From contig JAYKYS010000007.1 of the NCBI GenBank assembly GCA_036924285.1, positions 17,732,001-17,796,000 on the forward strand: 64,000 nt of DNA. The letters are read 5' to 3'. The DNA is from Asterella californica (taxonomy: Eukaryota; Streptophyta; Marchantiopsida; Marchantiales; Aytoniaceae). Under the pieces are notes generated by a model that was not told the origin of the DNA, searched no databases, and saw only the letters and a program-made list of their open reading frames with translations. This document shows positions 23,477-35,739 of this stretch, in pieces. Each line of letters begins with the position of its first letter. Within the stretch, counting starts at the first letter, position 1. The translations under genes were made by a program, and so were the position numbers.

Positions 23477-24602
23477 TTTTCACCAGAAAATGTTAAATGT
23501 TACTGAAAATATGTAATTATTAAAGTCAGAATCTAGACGAAATAAGCGTGTTAAATCGAAATATAATCTACCTGTTAATTTATAACATCCAAGCGAGAAT
23601 TACAAAAAGAATCTCTAAACAAAGTGCTGGTAAACGCACTCTAAATACTATATGAGGAACAGCCTGCCAAGTAAAATAAATAAATTTGATTGAAAGTTCA
23701 GTTTATTGCGCAAACAAACTCTAGTAATAATTTCCCATTTGTTAACTATCAGAGTGACTTCGATGGTTAGTGAGTTTTAACTTGAATGTTAGTACATTAT
23801 TTATTTATCTTCCATAAAGGTCTATAGGGATAGAATTTCAAGTATATGATGTTAATATTATTTCCAAATCTTATTTGTAGTAGTGCTTCATCAATCAACT
23901 GCTGGTCCTGTGCACCACAAGAAATGTGGTCTCATGGTTTCGTCCATGAACTGAAACCCACAGTAACGAAGTGCAAGGATCTAACTTGTATATCCACATT
24001 GAAAGATGAGAGTTCTTCCAATTACGCTGACGACTGATGAGTTTCGACAAATGTACAGACATTTGAAATTACAATTTTATCGACAATGATATTCATTTCA
24101 CTCAATCTGATCTTATTTCACCATAAATTTTCAAAGTTTATATGCTTATATAACTCTCATTGTATTTAAGATATTAGTCAACCGCATGAAGAAAATTGTT
24201 GTTGGATAGTTTATAACCAGCATAATGAATGCCTCCTGAACGCTATAACTTTTGATCGATATCGGGCAATGATAATTTTCTTGCTTTCACCCTCATTAAC
24301 ATTTGAGAAAAGAAAACAACTCCATGAAACAAATTATGACCCTTGGTAATGTATTCATCGGTCAACAAGTGATATATATATTTTAATTTTCATGATAACG
24401 TCCATGTAACCTTTGGAGATCAATAACAACTCCATAGAACCAGTTACGATCTTTTTCATAAAGCAGTTGAACGTTTCCATGAAGATGACAAAAGTGATTT
24501 TGTGCCATGGAGTTCAAATAAACTCTGAATCTAGTGTAATTACACTTTTCCATAAGATGTACTGTCAGAAGTTGCATGCTCATAACAACACTTCTCATTC
24601 TC

Positions 24603-24905
24603 ATTTGCTTATTTATTCACCTCTTCCATCTGAAGATGGAAGAGGGCTGAAAGCTGAATTTATTACCTAACCTTTTCTACGGGAAAGGTTAGATAATAAA
24701 TTAATGTATTAATGAATGTACTGATTTGGTCAAGTAGGCTCCCGCACTTGTACCCTGAAGCACGTAGTCTTGCACTCCACTTATCTAACAACGTTTCCAT
24801 AGTTTATGAAACAACTAACATTTAAATTATAATTTCGACTTTTATTAGACTTAATATATAATATCTATATAACATTTATAATAATTTATATAACATAAAA
24901 AGAAT
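24603..24905 (+). repeat. Two-hairpin module plus 3' tail, full copy B
   Basis: First stem CCTCTTCCATCT / AGATGGAAGAGG is perfect over 12 bp. Second stem AATTTATTACCTAACCTTT / AAAGGTTAGATAATAAATT is nearly perfect. The tail aligns with copy A at 20598. Copy B is the best preserved example in the window. Confidence 0.75.
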
Positions 24906-25223
24906 AAAAGTACCGAAGTTGATCGAGCATGCTTATTCTCATAATACGTGATTGAGCTGATCATACATCTATATAAGATGTATATTCATGTATGCTCTGT
25001 TTGTTTGTTGTATTGAGGATTTATTGTCTTTCAAGAGATAATTATTTTCTTACAGAGAATTAATCAATTGCTGTTCTAGTTTGGTATGTCTCATTTGGAT
25101 AATAAAAATACTCTTTTAACTCGTTATGAAAGGAAAGGCTATCATGTGAATTAGAAAAACATTTCTCTATATAAATCTGTCTAGAATTCATAGTATAAAC
25201 ACCCCTCTATAAATCATTGACTG

Positions 25224-25515
25224 ATGCCACGTCAGTTTAGCACCTCGACTAGGTTGACCGAGTGCATAGTGGCTACTCCCAGTAGGGCCATTAGTACCGT
25301 TAGGGCGGATTCTTTGGCTAGCCTCACTAGGAATACACATCGCAGGTAGGGCTTGGAGGCTTTAGTTCTTCGAGTTGAGCCTTCAAGCTCATGGTTATGG
25401 TGGAGAGTCTTGGTGAGCGCAATCAAGATTCTCTGATGCATAGAGTGGATTTGGATACTCGACGTTAGTGTTTGTTTAGTGCCGGTTGGCATGGTGGAGT
25501 GAGTACATACCGTTT
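25224..25515 (+). repeat. Direct repeat of about 290 bp, left copy (LTR fragment of decayed Gypsy element)
   Basis: GTCAGTTTAGCACCTCG...GGTTGACCGAGTGCATAGTG...GCAGGTAGGGCTTGGAGGCTT...AGTGTTTGTTTAGTG recurs in the same orientation at 38246-38530. The pair bounds about 13 kb of retrotransposon debris, which is what remains of LTRs would look like. Clean TG/CA ends were not identified. Confidence 0.65.
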
Positions 25516-26859
25516 ATTACTCGAAGAACTGAATTCACGAGGTCTGATTGAGAGCTTTCATGTCGTGGATTTGTGCCGGTAGTATATTCGGAGTTTACAG
25601 ATCATTGGTACCTTTGATTGCGAGTGCGCATGTACGCGGAGTGGTCACTCCATCCGATGATATTCATAACACTCACGACTAGATCTGGATACTCCACACT
25701 CGATATCCAAAGCTTTGCGCACCTCTCTTCATAGGTGACAAGAGTACTAACCTTTATCTTCACTCAGCGGAGACTACACGAACCGTCCACGTGGATTCTT
25801 ATCTTTTGACACGATAAGGTCCCGATGGCTTCACAACATCAAAACACGTACGATAAGGATATGTGCATGTTTCACACCTTAGCCAACCCACAACACGACA
25901 ACGGGTGGCGGATTACCTACTACAAGTAGTGCGTCTTCTAAACCCTCTGTGGTCCTATCGATCAACTACACCTCCAGATCTCTCAACCTCCACGATCGTC
26001 ATCGATGAATCTGCAACATGTCGGGTCTGTCTCTCACTCAAGGGTCACCTCTGATGGCTTTGATGGAAGCACACCATGAACTTGAAGAGAAAAATGCTAA
26101 GTTCACTCATTCATACACCCATAAACTAATCAACTAAAATTCTCCATAAACTCATCAACTAAAATCCTCCATTCTAACGCCGTCTCTCAAGTTCTCACAT
26201 GCTAAAATATCACACACTCTCTATATTACTCAAGTTGTCATTACGACTGAAAACAAGGATGAAGAGATCTTCTCTACTCCTCTATTTATACATTCTAGTT
26301 TTTTATTTTGATACCCTTCGGTAACTCAACCGTAACTATTTTTACCGAGTTTTACTAAGATATTACTTAAGATAAAAGCATTAATCACATGAGCTTCTTA
26401 CCTTTTCACATGGGCTTATTCCTTCAAAGTCAACAACTTCTAGAAGGATTCTAGAATATTCTAAAAAGATCTCAAATTTCCACCCCCTCTACACTAGGAC
26501 CCACTAAAAAGAAGACATGTGGAATCTCTTCTTGTTTTTAATGCCCACAAAGTCCACAACTTTAATCCAACCACTAATATCAAGTCAAAAAGGAGATGAG
26601 GGATATTTTTCACCTCCTTTCTACCTTTTAGACAAGATGACAAGATAGTAGTGCTCACTCTTTAGCAAATATCTGATTTCTGCTCAAAAGTACAGCTAAG
26701 TTTAACCATAACTAATGTTAGCTAGTCATGACTAACTTGATATCTCCTTAAAGTACTTGGACAGCAAATAAACATTATCCACACTTAACTATAACTAAAC
26801 ACCTTATTAATAGACAAACTTCCTATGTGTAACATAAGTCGTTACATTTTACCCACGGA
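25516..26859. other. Non-coding part of retrotransposon debris
   Basis: No gene. On the minus strand, TGTAACGACTT starts at about 26845, just after GGGTAAAA and about 15 bases past the end of the minus-strand integrase frame. This would suit a polypurine tract and the start of a 3' LTR of the minus-strand element. A short internal duplication (CATAAACTAATCAACTAAAATTC / CATAAACTCATCAACTAAAATCC) lies near 26119-26170. Confidence 0.35.
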
Positions 26860-28111
26860 CTAAATTTTCGTTCCGTCCTCGGAGTGAAGAGAGAACTTTC
26901 GTCGATGAAACAACTTCAACTTGTCATGATTTACTCGATAGAATCTCCTTCCTCCTAGCTCCTGAAGGTCATATGTGAAGTTGCTCCACACCTTATCTAC
27001 AACAAAAGGACCAAAATATCTCGGAAGAAACTTCTTCCTAGTCTTCTTGAATCTGATCACATCATATAACATTACCCAATCTCTGACTTGAAAAGGTTTT
27101 ATCTCTCTCTTGCCCAATCGTTTGTCGTAACTCTTCTTTTGATATGCATGAGCTCGTTCTATCTGGATCATTGCTACCGCTCGGATCTCTTCCAACTCCA
27201 TGAGTTGCTCCCTTCTTGATCTGATCACGTCTTCTCCTCTTGACCCCTTCAACTTTCGTTGAATAGTTTGAAAAGTATCCAATTCGAATTGGATCGGCAA
27301 CTTGGACTCCACTCCATAAACCAGTCGAAATGATGAGTACCAGTAGAAGTCTTTGTTGTCGTTTGATACTCTCATAAGATGGCATGTAACCTCTTATCCC
27401 AAGTATGTTTCGCAGTCTCAACACCAACATCTTTGGCGAGCATCATACAAAGTGTAAGATTGGTCTTTTCTGCAAGATCATTAGCATCGATTTGTATGAG
27501 GTCGTTACTCGTGGCTTGATAGAAAAGTGTTGTAGCATAGCAGTAGTCATGCTCCCTACAAACTCTCCTCCTCTATCTGAGACCAACTCTAACGGACATC
27601 CAAATCTTGTGATGATCCTCTCCCATAGGAATCTACCGACTCCGGTTTCATTAGTCTCTCTCAAAGGTCTGGCCTCTACCCACTTGGTACAATAGTCAGT
27701 GGCGACTACAATGTATCTATTGCCTCGAAGTGTCTTATTAAGAGGACCAACAAAGTCAATACCTCACTTCTCAAATGGTCCTAACACTGAAATTGATCTT
27801 ACCGGAGGTGTTCTAGTAGACTTCAGAGCAAATGCTTGACATACGCCGCAAATTTTACAATAGTCTAAACATTCTTTGAAAATCCCTCTTCAGTGATAAC
27901 CCGCATCCAAATTTTTGAAGGCTGTTATCTTACCGGCAAAGTGACCTCCGCAAACAGTTCCGTCGTGAAACTCGTGCATTAGCTTGAACGTCTCATTTTG
28001 ACCAACTGCTCTCCTTAGTAACCCATCTGATCCTTGATGAAATAGAATTCCCTCCACCATGGTGTAAGGTTTGCATCTCTTGATCAACGCGTTACGTTCT
28101 CGGGTATGCAT
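26860..28111 (-). pseudogene. Ty3/Gypsy integrase remnant, minus strand
   Basis: Minus-strand fragments in order: an integrase zinc-binding region (LMHEFHDGTVCGGHFAGK, near 27.95 kb), a catalytic-core piece (ITRFGCPLELVSDRGGEFV, near 27.6 kb, carrying the second Asp), and a long C-terminal frame (27375-26860) with FRLVYGVESKLPIQFEL, KSYDKRL and DWVMLYDV...LPRYFGPFVV typical of Gypsy integrase tails. Frame changes and stops separate the fragments. Orientation is opposite to the gag-protease piece immediately to the right. Confidence 0.8.
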
Positions 28112-28389
28112 ACCTTATGGAAAAGAGTCATCTGCAAGGAAACTTACTGTGGAGGCCACGAATGCTCCTGGCGAAGTAGAGTGTGATCTTTACAAGAGTG
28201 ACTTTAAGATGTCTGCTAGGATCAGTACAGATGATGGTCATGAGGATATTATCTTAGACTCTTAATTTTAGATTGGATTTTATTTCGTGTATAGCATGTA
28301 TAATACACGATTTTTCAGTATAAAGCTCGAAAGAGTTAAGAAAGTGATGTAGAGTTATTTTCCTCAAAGATATTTTGTCCACTTAATGG

Positions 28390-30857
28390 TTGAGAAAGTG
28401 CAACATGAGTGGAAGTTCAAAAGATTGGAAAGTTAGACTTAGAAACCTTCCTCAAGGTTTAGATGTCATAGTAAGCGTCGGAGAGAGCTCGAGAGAGATT
28501 ATAGTTGAGTTTGAGAACCCTAGTACAAAACCTCAAGTAGAATCTCCGAGGAGAAGAGTAGAAATCGACTTGTGGTGTTATTTCTGTAGAGGGTTGGGAC
28601 ATAAAGTAGTGAATTGTCCAACTAGGATCAGAGCAGAGAGAGCCAAAGGAAAGCGAGAGTTTGTTGATTTAAGTCTTCGAGTGGGTCCATCTCACCACCG
28701 CCAATTCATCTTCTAGGAGAGGATCTTTGTCCAAGTTGTGGAGTGGGCGATCTATCAAGAGGACACAAGTGTGTCGACGTGGCTGCTCTACTTACGTCAG
28801 TAGTCGAGAAGTTGGACGAGACTCAAAGAGCTGAGACGGAAAAGTTGTCGACTTCAAAAGAGGACTCGGCTGAGTTGTGATGGAGATCGTCATTCGGATG
28901 GTGGAGAAGGTGATGATGTGACTCATGATCATGATTACCTTGGGAGAAGAAATGATACAAGAGGTGTTGTTACAACCATTTCTTTTCATTTTACATATGG
29001 TAGATTATTCTCGAATGAAATTTGTGATGTTCGTACTCTTTTAGCGAGTAGTTATTGCACGAAAATTAGAAGAGTAGAAGGAGTAGTTACAAGATAGAGA
29101 AGTTACCAGTGTTTCATGAGAAGGACAATGAAGATGTAGAATCATCTGTACGAGACTTCAAAAGGGGTTGCATCGGAAACAACGTGAGAAGGAAAGAAGA
29201 ATGGGTGTTGTTACTGCCATAGTTTTTAGAAGATTTTGCTCTTACGTGGTATGAAGACCGAGTGAAGAACAAGACACCTGGTGCAATGGAGGACACATGA
29301 GAGACGTTGAGTAACGCACTCATTGAAGAGTTTCTTCCAGAAGAGCGTTATGAGAAGCACATGGTGGAGCTTACTCATTTGAAGCAGCGAGACGACGAGA
29401 AAGTTCGGTAGTATGCCGAAAAGGTGGATAAGTTAAGCAACAATTTCGAACGGTCCTACGGAAGAGTGGAAACAATGTGGAGCTAACGATGGCGAGGATT
29501 GGAGCAGTGCTAACCAAGAACTTGACGGGAGGGTTGAGACCTTCAATTCGAACCCAAGTGAGGTACGAGAAGCCAACAACCAAAGCGGAGGTCATCAAGA
29601 TTGCGACAAATATGAAAGAGAGTTTGGATGAAAGGGATATCATCTAATCTCATCATGCCGCTCTGGTGTCGACTCCGACTCTTGGTGTAATCACAATGAT
29701 AGCATCTGCACCATCACAATTGGTGATTGCTTCAATGTCAGCTCCTACTCCAACGGTGGTGCCAAGACCGTTTGTCCCAACAAAGATGTCTACTGCCACC
29801 TCTGATTTTCAAGCCGAGCTGAAGAGCATCACCGACACTCTTGCGGATCTCAAGATAAATGTGGTGCAATTACGAGAATGGAGAAACAAAGATAGAGGAG
29901 GAGGTCAAAGAGGTTACGACAACAATCTTAACCGAAGAAATCAAGGTAACTTTGGAGGCAACCAAGGTAACTTTGAAGGAATCACTTGTTGGACGTGTGG
30001 AAGTTCTCATTTCCAACGAAATTGTCTTAACAATGGAGCAAGAGGTGTCGAAGCTGTCAAAATGAATGTGGATGAAAGAAATCCATCACAAGGACGAGAC
30101 AAGAGAGTGGCTACTATCGATGTAGTGCGAGATCCCATCTACGAAAAAGGAGAGAGTTCAAACTCTTCTCATGCACCGGTAGAGCTTTTAGCTCAAGAAA
30201 GGAAAAGAACTCGATTTTTTGATGAACCGGTTTTCATGGAGGAGTCAGCAAGTAAAAATACTCGTTCGAGTAATGTTTCGAGTACACCAAGGGAGCCAAG
30301 AAGGAAGTTGGGAATGGCGGATTTCACCATTTCATCTTTCCAAGCGGGATTTGATGTGGTTGAAGATGTGGGTGCTCAGATAGCCAACATCACTGTTGGG
30401 CAACTGATCGCACTTAATCCTAGCTTACGAAGGGAACTCAAAGGAAGATTGAGTTCTAAGAGAAGCAAAAAGAACAAACCCGAGAGCAAGACATCGAAAT
30501 CTGTAGGAGTTGGTGTGGTGGATGTACATGCTTCAGAGGTATGCACTAGTGCTTCAAAGATTGAAGTCCGATTGAATGGTCACTATGTCTCTGACGTATT
30601 GGTGGATGGAGGGTCGGCTAAATGTCATATCAGAGAGGTTGATGAAGAAGTTGGGGATGGAACCAACTCGTCCAGCTAGCATTGTCGTGGGGATGGCTAA
30701 CAAGCAACGAGTAAGACCTCTTGGTGTGTTGGAGAAGGTGGTCGTGTCTGTGATGGGAGTTCAAACATTGATGTCCTTTCAAGTGTTAAAGGACTCTAGT
30801 TATGATTTGCTCCTGGGTAAGCCTTGGTTGAGAGTTGTGCGCACCACTGATAGGTGA
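28390..30857 (+). pseudogene. Ty3/Gypsy gag and protease remnant, plus strand
   Basis: A zinc knuckle CYFCRGLGHKVVNC lies near 28573-28616. A retrotransposon gag domain reads ALTWYEDRVKNKT near 29230 and FLPEERYEKHMVELTHLKQRDDEKVR near 29330, broken by TGA and TAG. A second knuckle CWTCGSSHFQRNC near 29989 has three rather than four residues before the His. A protease-like segment, VLVDGGSAKCHI near 30598, has DGG in place of DTG/DSG, and after a frame change SSYDLLLGKPWLRVV follows near 30795. The longest frame is 29666-30679. RNase H and integrase of the same orientation may be those at 35.7-37.7 kb. Confidence 0.75.
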
Positions 30858-31084
30858 CACAAGGGATACTTACGGATTGGGCCTAGAGATCATAGAGTGA
30901 TAGTACCTCTCTCGGGTGTTGGAGTTGTGACTTCTGACTCTGATAGACCTACTAGTGACTATTGGGAATATGATGCGGAGGATGATCGGAGTGTCTCAAA
31001 AGTAGATACCGGAGATTCTTACAATCAAGAATCCTCGTCTGAGGACCAACTCTTGGAAGAAGTTGCACTTCCTAGGCTGTAACT

Positions 31085-31864
31085 TCAACCATGAGCTCTC
31101 GATCGCTCGAACCTATATCGTAGACGTCTCTCGTGCTCCTCCACTGTAGCACTATAGACTAAGATGTCGTCAATATAACATCAAACAGAATCCCATCCTG
31201 CTAGTATCTTGTCCATCACTCTTTAGAACTCAGCAGGAGCGTTCTTCAACCCAAATGGTAAGAACCGCCACTGATACAAACAATCCTTGCCGTGAGAGTC
31301 AATTCCTTAGAATATTATCTTAGACTTATCTTCTTCTCTCACCGGCAACTGATGATACCCTGCTCGAAGATCCAAAGTACTAAAGATCTTCACATGTCTT
31401 ACTGCATCAAAGATCTCCTCAGGTGTCAGCATGGCATACTTATCAGACTTCGTCTGCCGATTGATATGACGGTAGTCTCCACACATCCGTCTATCCGTGT
31501 AGTTGTCATACATATCTTTCTTTGTTGACATATCCTTCTTTGTTGGCATAATTATCACAGATGCATACTCTCCATGCGACATTTCCACCAACCCAACTTC
31601 CACCAAGTCTTGAGTCCTACTCTAGATCAATGCTCTCTCCATGTCATTGTATATGTAGGGACGTCGAAAGATTGGCGTGTCACTAGCCAAGTCGAACCGT
31701 ATACCTGGTCCCTTCAAGATACCCAAATCCTTCATATTGAAGGTAAAACAATTCTTGTAGCTCTTCAGGAATCTCTGAACTCTTCGTCTCTCCTCTCTTA
31801 CAAGCTTGGGTCCAATCTCCGACTCCCAAGTGTCATCTGTCACCATGCTAGAGGTAGAAGATGA
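31085..31864 (-). pseudogene. Ty3/Gypsy reverse transcriptase remnant, minus strand
   Basis: In minus-strand order: MVEVGLVEMSHGEYASVIIMP, CGDYRHINRQT, FSTLDLRAGYHQLPV, PFGLKNAPAEF and the catalytic box YIDDILVYS (YIDD at 31166-31177). Stops interrupt the frame after PAEF and before the YIDD box. It matches the orientation of the integrase fragment at 26.9-28.1 kb, so the two could belong to one minus-strand element split by the gag piece. Confidence 0.8.
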
Positions 31865-32600
31865 AGTCGTTGACTGTTATCTTGCAGCCTCTGGAGTAGT
31901 TTCTTTCTGCTCGTCACCAACAACCTCCACTGTGCAAAATTTCATGCAGTCCTAGCTGCAAGATCCACACTCTCTCCTACTGCATCTCATGATGTACAAT
32001 GATGACGAACTCCACACACTTCGCCCCCAGCCTTTGCCTCCATCGATCCGGTATCGTGTCGGATATTGCGTGAAGGATGTCCAGGAAAACACGAGGTTCT
32101 TGGCTGTGGAGATGTTGTGTGCTGAAATAGAGACAAGACAGAGAAGAACAACCACGAAAACGAACGCGTAATATATACCACTCCAAATGTATGTACACTG
32201 TCGTCTCTTTCTCCTAACAGCACAAAACTGAGGAACAGACCAGAGCGGTCCGTAACCTACTTCAGAAGCCCTAAAACAAACCCTTGAATCGCAACCCTAG
32301 CCCGAAATCGCCGAAGCGTAGCTCAAAGCAAGAGAAACTTCTCTTTGCTAACAACCAGAGCCACAACAGTATCACGCGATCCAAACTCAAGTCCAAACCA
32401 CATCCACACACTAGCTCTTGGCTAAAGCTAGCTACCACAAGCCATACACAACCAACTAAGTCCTTAACGAACTCAAAAGGACGAAACCTGTAGCGAAGGA
32501 ATCGAAAAAGACCTATCTGGGAACTTTCTCCTTTCGCCAAACGATCTTCAAATGTTGATAGGGTCTCCTTCCCTGACTCCGTTGGCTCAAGAAACCTTCA
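31865..32600. other. Non-coding retrotransposon debris
   Basis: Short overlapping frames only, with no domain recognised. The segment joins the reverse transcriptase remnant to the 182-base-period repeat array. Confidence 0.35.
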
Positions 32601-32637
32601 GATCCGACTCCCGTTAGTCGAGATATCGCCAATTTTC

Positions 32638-33420
32638 GGTCGCAGGTGACCGAACCTTCAAAAACTCCTCCTTGCGGCTTAAAACCGCTCACACCGCACA
32701 AACGGATCGTCTAAACTGATATCCGTCTTCGCTCGTAGGTAGATCTGGCTACCCTGAACCCAACAAGACTCCATACAAGTCGTTTGGAGTTCCCCTTGCA
32801 AAACCACTCGAGAAATTTGGTCGCAGGTTGCAAAAAACTGACGTAAATCGGCTCCTTGCGGCTCAAATTCGCTCACCACACCCAAACCAACAATCCAATT
32901 CACTTACAGTCTTCTCCTATGCGTACATGAGGACTCCCTGATCGCGTAGGCACCAAGAACGAAGAACTTGGCTCACCGATGACGAAGAACAATCCAATCT
33001 CAGGTCGCAGACGATGAAAATCTGACGCAAGCGCTTCCCTGCGAGCCAATTTCTCTCACAACTCCCAAACCGCCCGATGAAACTTTGTATCGTCTTCAAT
33101 TTCCTGAAGAACTCGTTGTTTTGATCCCTATGGATCAAAGGACAGCAAGTTTGGACTCCGGAACGGCCCGAACGGTCCAACTCTCCTTCACAGGTAACTG
33201 AAAACCTCAAATCTCCTTCCTGCGTCTCAATTTCTCCCAGAACACAACCCCCGATCTATCTCTTCAAGAACCATCTTAACCTGTGCGTAGCCTGCACAGA
33301 TCTGAACCCGATGACACCTTGCGCGCGTGTATTGGACTTCCCAATTCTCCAAAACATCCACCGACAGGTCGCAGGAACAAGCAAGCCTCTTAAGCAGTCC
33401 CCTTGCAACAGTCTGTACGT
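32638..33420. repeat. Diverged tandem array, period about 182 bp
   Basis: The landmark (G)GTCGCAGG followed about 35 bases later by TCCTTGCGGCT(T/C)AAA..CGCTCAC starts near 32638, 32820, 33002, 33186 and 33366, that is at steps of 182, 182, 184 and 180. Units are strongly diverged, with the C(C/T)TGCG(G/A) core kept best. No coding content is evident. Confidence 0.65.
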
Positions 33421-33510
33421 ACGAAGTTCAACTCTCCATAATAAGAAGCAGGCCCCTTGCGTCTTTGATATAACGCCTGAAGCCCTAAATACCCAGTCAG
33501 CAAGTAACTA

Positions 33511-34000
33511 GGGGCCTAGCTTGATTTTACCTTCTTTCGAATCGCATAACTTCTTCTCTGGATGTCCAAATGAAGTAAACAAGATGCCCATGGAAAGCTA
33601 ACAGCGAGCTCTACCCTCTATGTGATGAAAGCGAAGATCCGAAGTTGCGTCAAAAGCCCGTAAGCTGGAGCCTAGCTTGTTTTCTCCATCTTTCGAGTCT
33701 TGTAACTTCTCCACTAGGCGTCCAAACGAAGTAAATGAAGTGCTTATGGAAAGCTGACAAGGAGCTCTATCCACTGGTGCGATAAAAACGAAGATCCGAA
33801 GTGGTGCCAAAAACCCGTAAGCTGGGGCCTAGCTTATTTTCTCCATCTTTCGAGTCTTGTAACTTTTCCACTAAGCGTCCAAACGAAGTAGACAAAGTGC
33901 ATGTGGAAAGCTGACAAGGAGCTCTACCCATCTATGCGATGAAAATGGAGATCTGAGATTGTGCCAAAAACCCATAAGCTGGGGCCTAGCTTATTCCTCA
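33511..34000. repeat. Tandem array, period 156-157 bp, about 3.2 units
   Basis: GG(G/A)GCCTAGCTT begins at about 33511, 33667, 33824 and 33981. Each is followed by TTT(C/G)GAGTC(T/G)TGTAACTT, CACTA.GCGTCCAAACGAAGTA, GAAAGCTGACAAGGAGCTCTA and AAGATCCGAAGT. Units 2 and 3 are about 90% alike by eye. The array abuts the 182-bp array. Confidence 0.8.
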
Positions 34001-34126
34001 TGAGTGTCTTTGGAGCGACAAGCATCGAAGTTTGAATTTCAAGTAGGAGCCGGTCCACGACACGACACCGGTAGACAAAGAGCTCAGAAGTGTCGGATCA
34101 GTAACACTCGTCGATCCCATCTGACG

Positions 34127-35682
34127 CTACTCAGCCAATCCAAGACCAACAATCCACGTCAAGCAGTTCAAGTCCATTACTTGACCTAACATCTGACGAT
34201 GTGAAGCCTCCGACACCAAAACTACTACCGTTGTATCGGTAGAGAAGCCCATCGCTCGCTCTCTCATCTCGGCATTGGGCTCTACCAACTGCAGTAACTG
34301 AACATCCCACACAAGCCCAGGTCCTTCATCTTTGTAAGCATGTGATGCTGGAAAGCTCACCAAAGTGGGCAACGCTACCATGGGTCGTCTCACTAGGTTC
34401 ACCACTACCATGGATGACATATCGACAACTCGTGCTACTTGAGATCGTCGCCTTCCATACAAGATGTCATCAACCGTGAGGTGCGCTGGTCGTCTCACTC
34501 CATCGTGTGCACGCTTAAGCACCTCTCTCGGTAACAAGTTCGTCCACCAGAACCGTGGACGATGTGCACGAGATCTCACTCTCGCTGCATCCAATAGCAC
34601 TATCGATCCAACCCAAGACCGCACTTGGTGCACACTCGTCATTATCTATGTACGAACATCACCCAACAAAAGAACGTTCTCCAAGATGTGCGCTGAAGAA
34701 TCCACCTGATGCATATAGAGATGTCATAAGATTCGTAACATCTCCCAAAACATACTAGATCGCGGATCATGTAAACCTTGACCTCTCTCAGCACGCGTGT
34801 GACCTTGACATGACCACCCGGCTATCACCAAGTGAATGGTGTCAACAAATGTGAGATCCTACGTCCTCAACAGCGAAATATCTGATGGTAATGTTTGCTG
34901 GTATCTTTTGACAGCTGATATGGACGACTACTCATGATATCTCTGCACCAAGCGTGCCACATGATCGCAATGAGATGCGTATCGTAATCTCATCTCTCTC
35001 TACATACAAATATCGTTGTACTCATATGCATATCTACAATACCGTAGCCAAACCTATGATGATCTCTCCAAATAGCTATAGCACACACACATCCTCCTTT
35101 GGATATTGCCATACAATGAGAGTACTGTATCCAACAATGATAAGATCACAGGGTCAGTAGTAGGAACTATCCTTTGTTTCTTTATTGGCGGTACAAAGGT
35201 TTCACTCCAAGCTTGCGGCATCAACCGATCAACATACTGCTGCAACTCTCCACTCGAACTCCAGAGTGGAACATCCGAGGCAGATGGTACTACCGTAGTC
35301 ATGTTAAGCATGTCCCTCACCTCCTCAAAGGCTGAAGTATCCTCCGCATGGACATTGTCCTCTAACAATTTATCCGACCAAGTGATGACCGAATGAACTC
35401 TACAATGGATACCATCGTCCTTGGTGTAGGCTCCTTTGTCCCAACTCCAGCATTGAATCGCACTGGTAAGCGGCTCACTCGTCCCTCATCGGGCTGCCAA
35501 CTTGGTCTATAAGATGTTGTCTCCTTACAATAGTCGATCACGAACCTCATAAGATATAACACAATACCTCCAACCAACACATCATATGACTCACCGACCG
35601 TAACGATGGCCTTGGTCCTCATCATAGAGTCTTTCGTGGGATGATCTGGTCGAACTTTCATCATCAGCATCTCGCGTGTCAT
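34127..35682 (-). pseudogene. Retroelement protease-region remnant, minus strand
   Basis: The minus-strand frame 35682-35362 contains SYDVLVGGIVLYLMRFVIDY followed by TSYRPSWQPDEGRVSRLPVRF, a pattern I know from plant Gypsy-type polyproteins between protease and reverse transcriptase. Frames at 35368-35054 and 34642-34127 continue without recognised domains. Orientation matches the minus-strand reverse transcriptase and integrase pieces to the left. Confidence 0.5.
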
Positions 35683-35739
35683 GTGCAGAATTGTACCCCT
35701 TGAATCCTCTTAGAGATGTCTATCTATCCAATAGGGTTG

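Larger units (their letters stand above)
15540..25200. other. AT-rich, gene-poor block
   Basis: Composition changes sharply near 15.54 kb to long A/T runs and changes back near 25.2 kb. Apart from a decayed Harbinger transposase (21.19-22.02 kb) I find no protein similarity. The block contains repeated two-hairpin modules and other short dispersed repeats, listed separately. It looks like accumulated non-autonomous elements. Confidence 0.6.

Noticed and set aside
32638..34000. CRISPR-like array
   Set aside because: Repeats are 157-182 bp units in direct contact, not short repeats with unique spacers, and the genome is a plant nuclear one.
35106..35396. Plus-strand open frame of 96 codons
   Set aside because: It is the complement of the retroelement minus-strand frame at 35368-35054.
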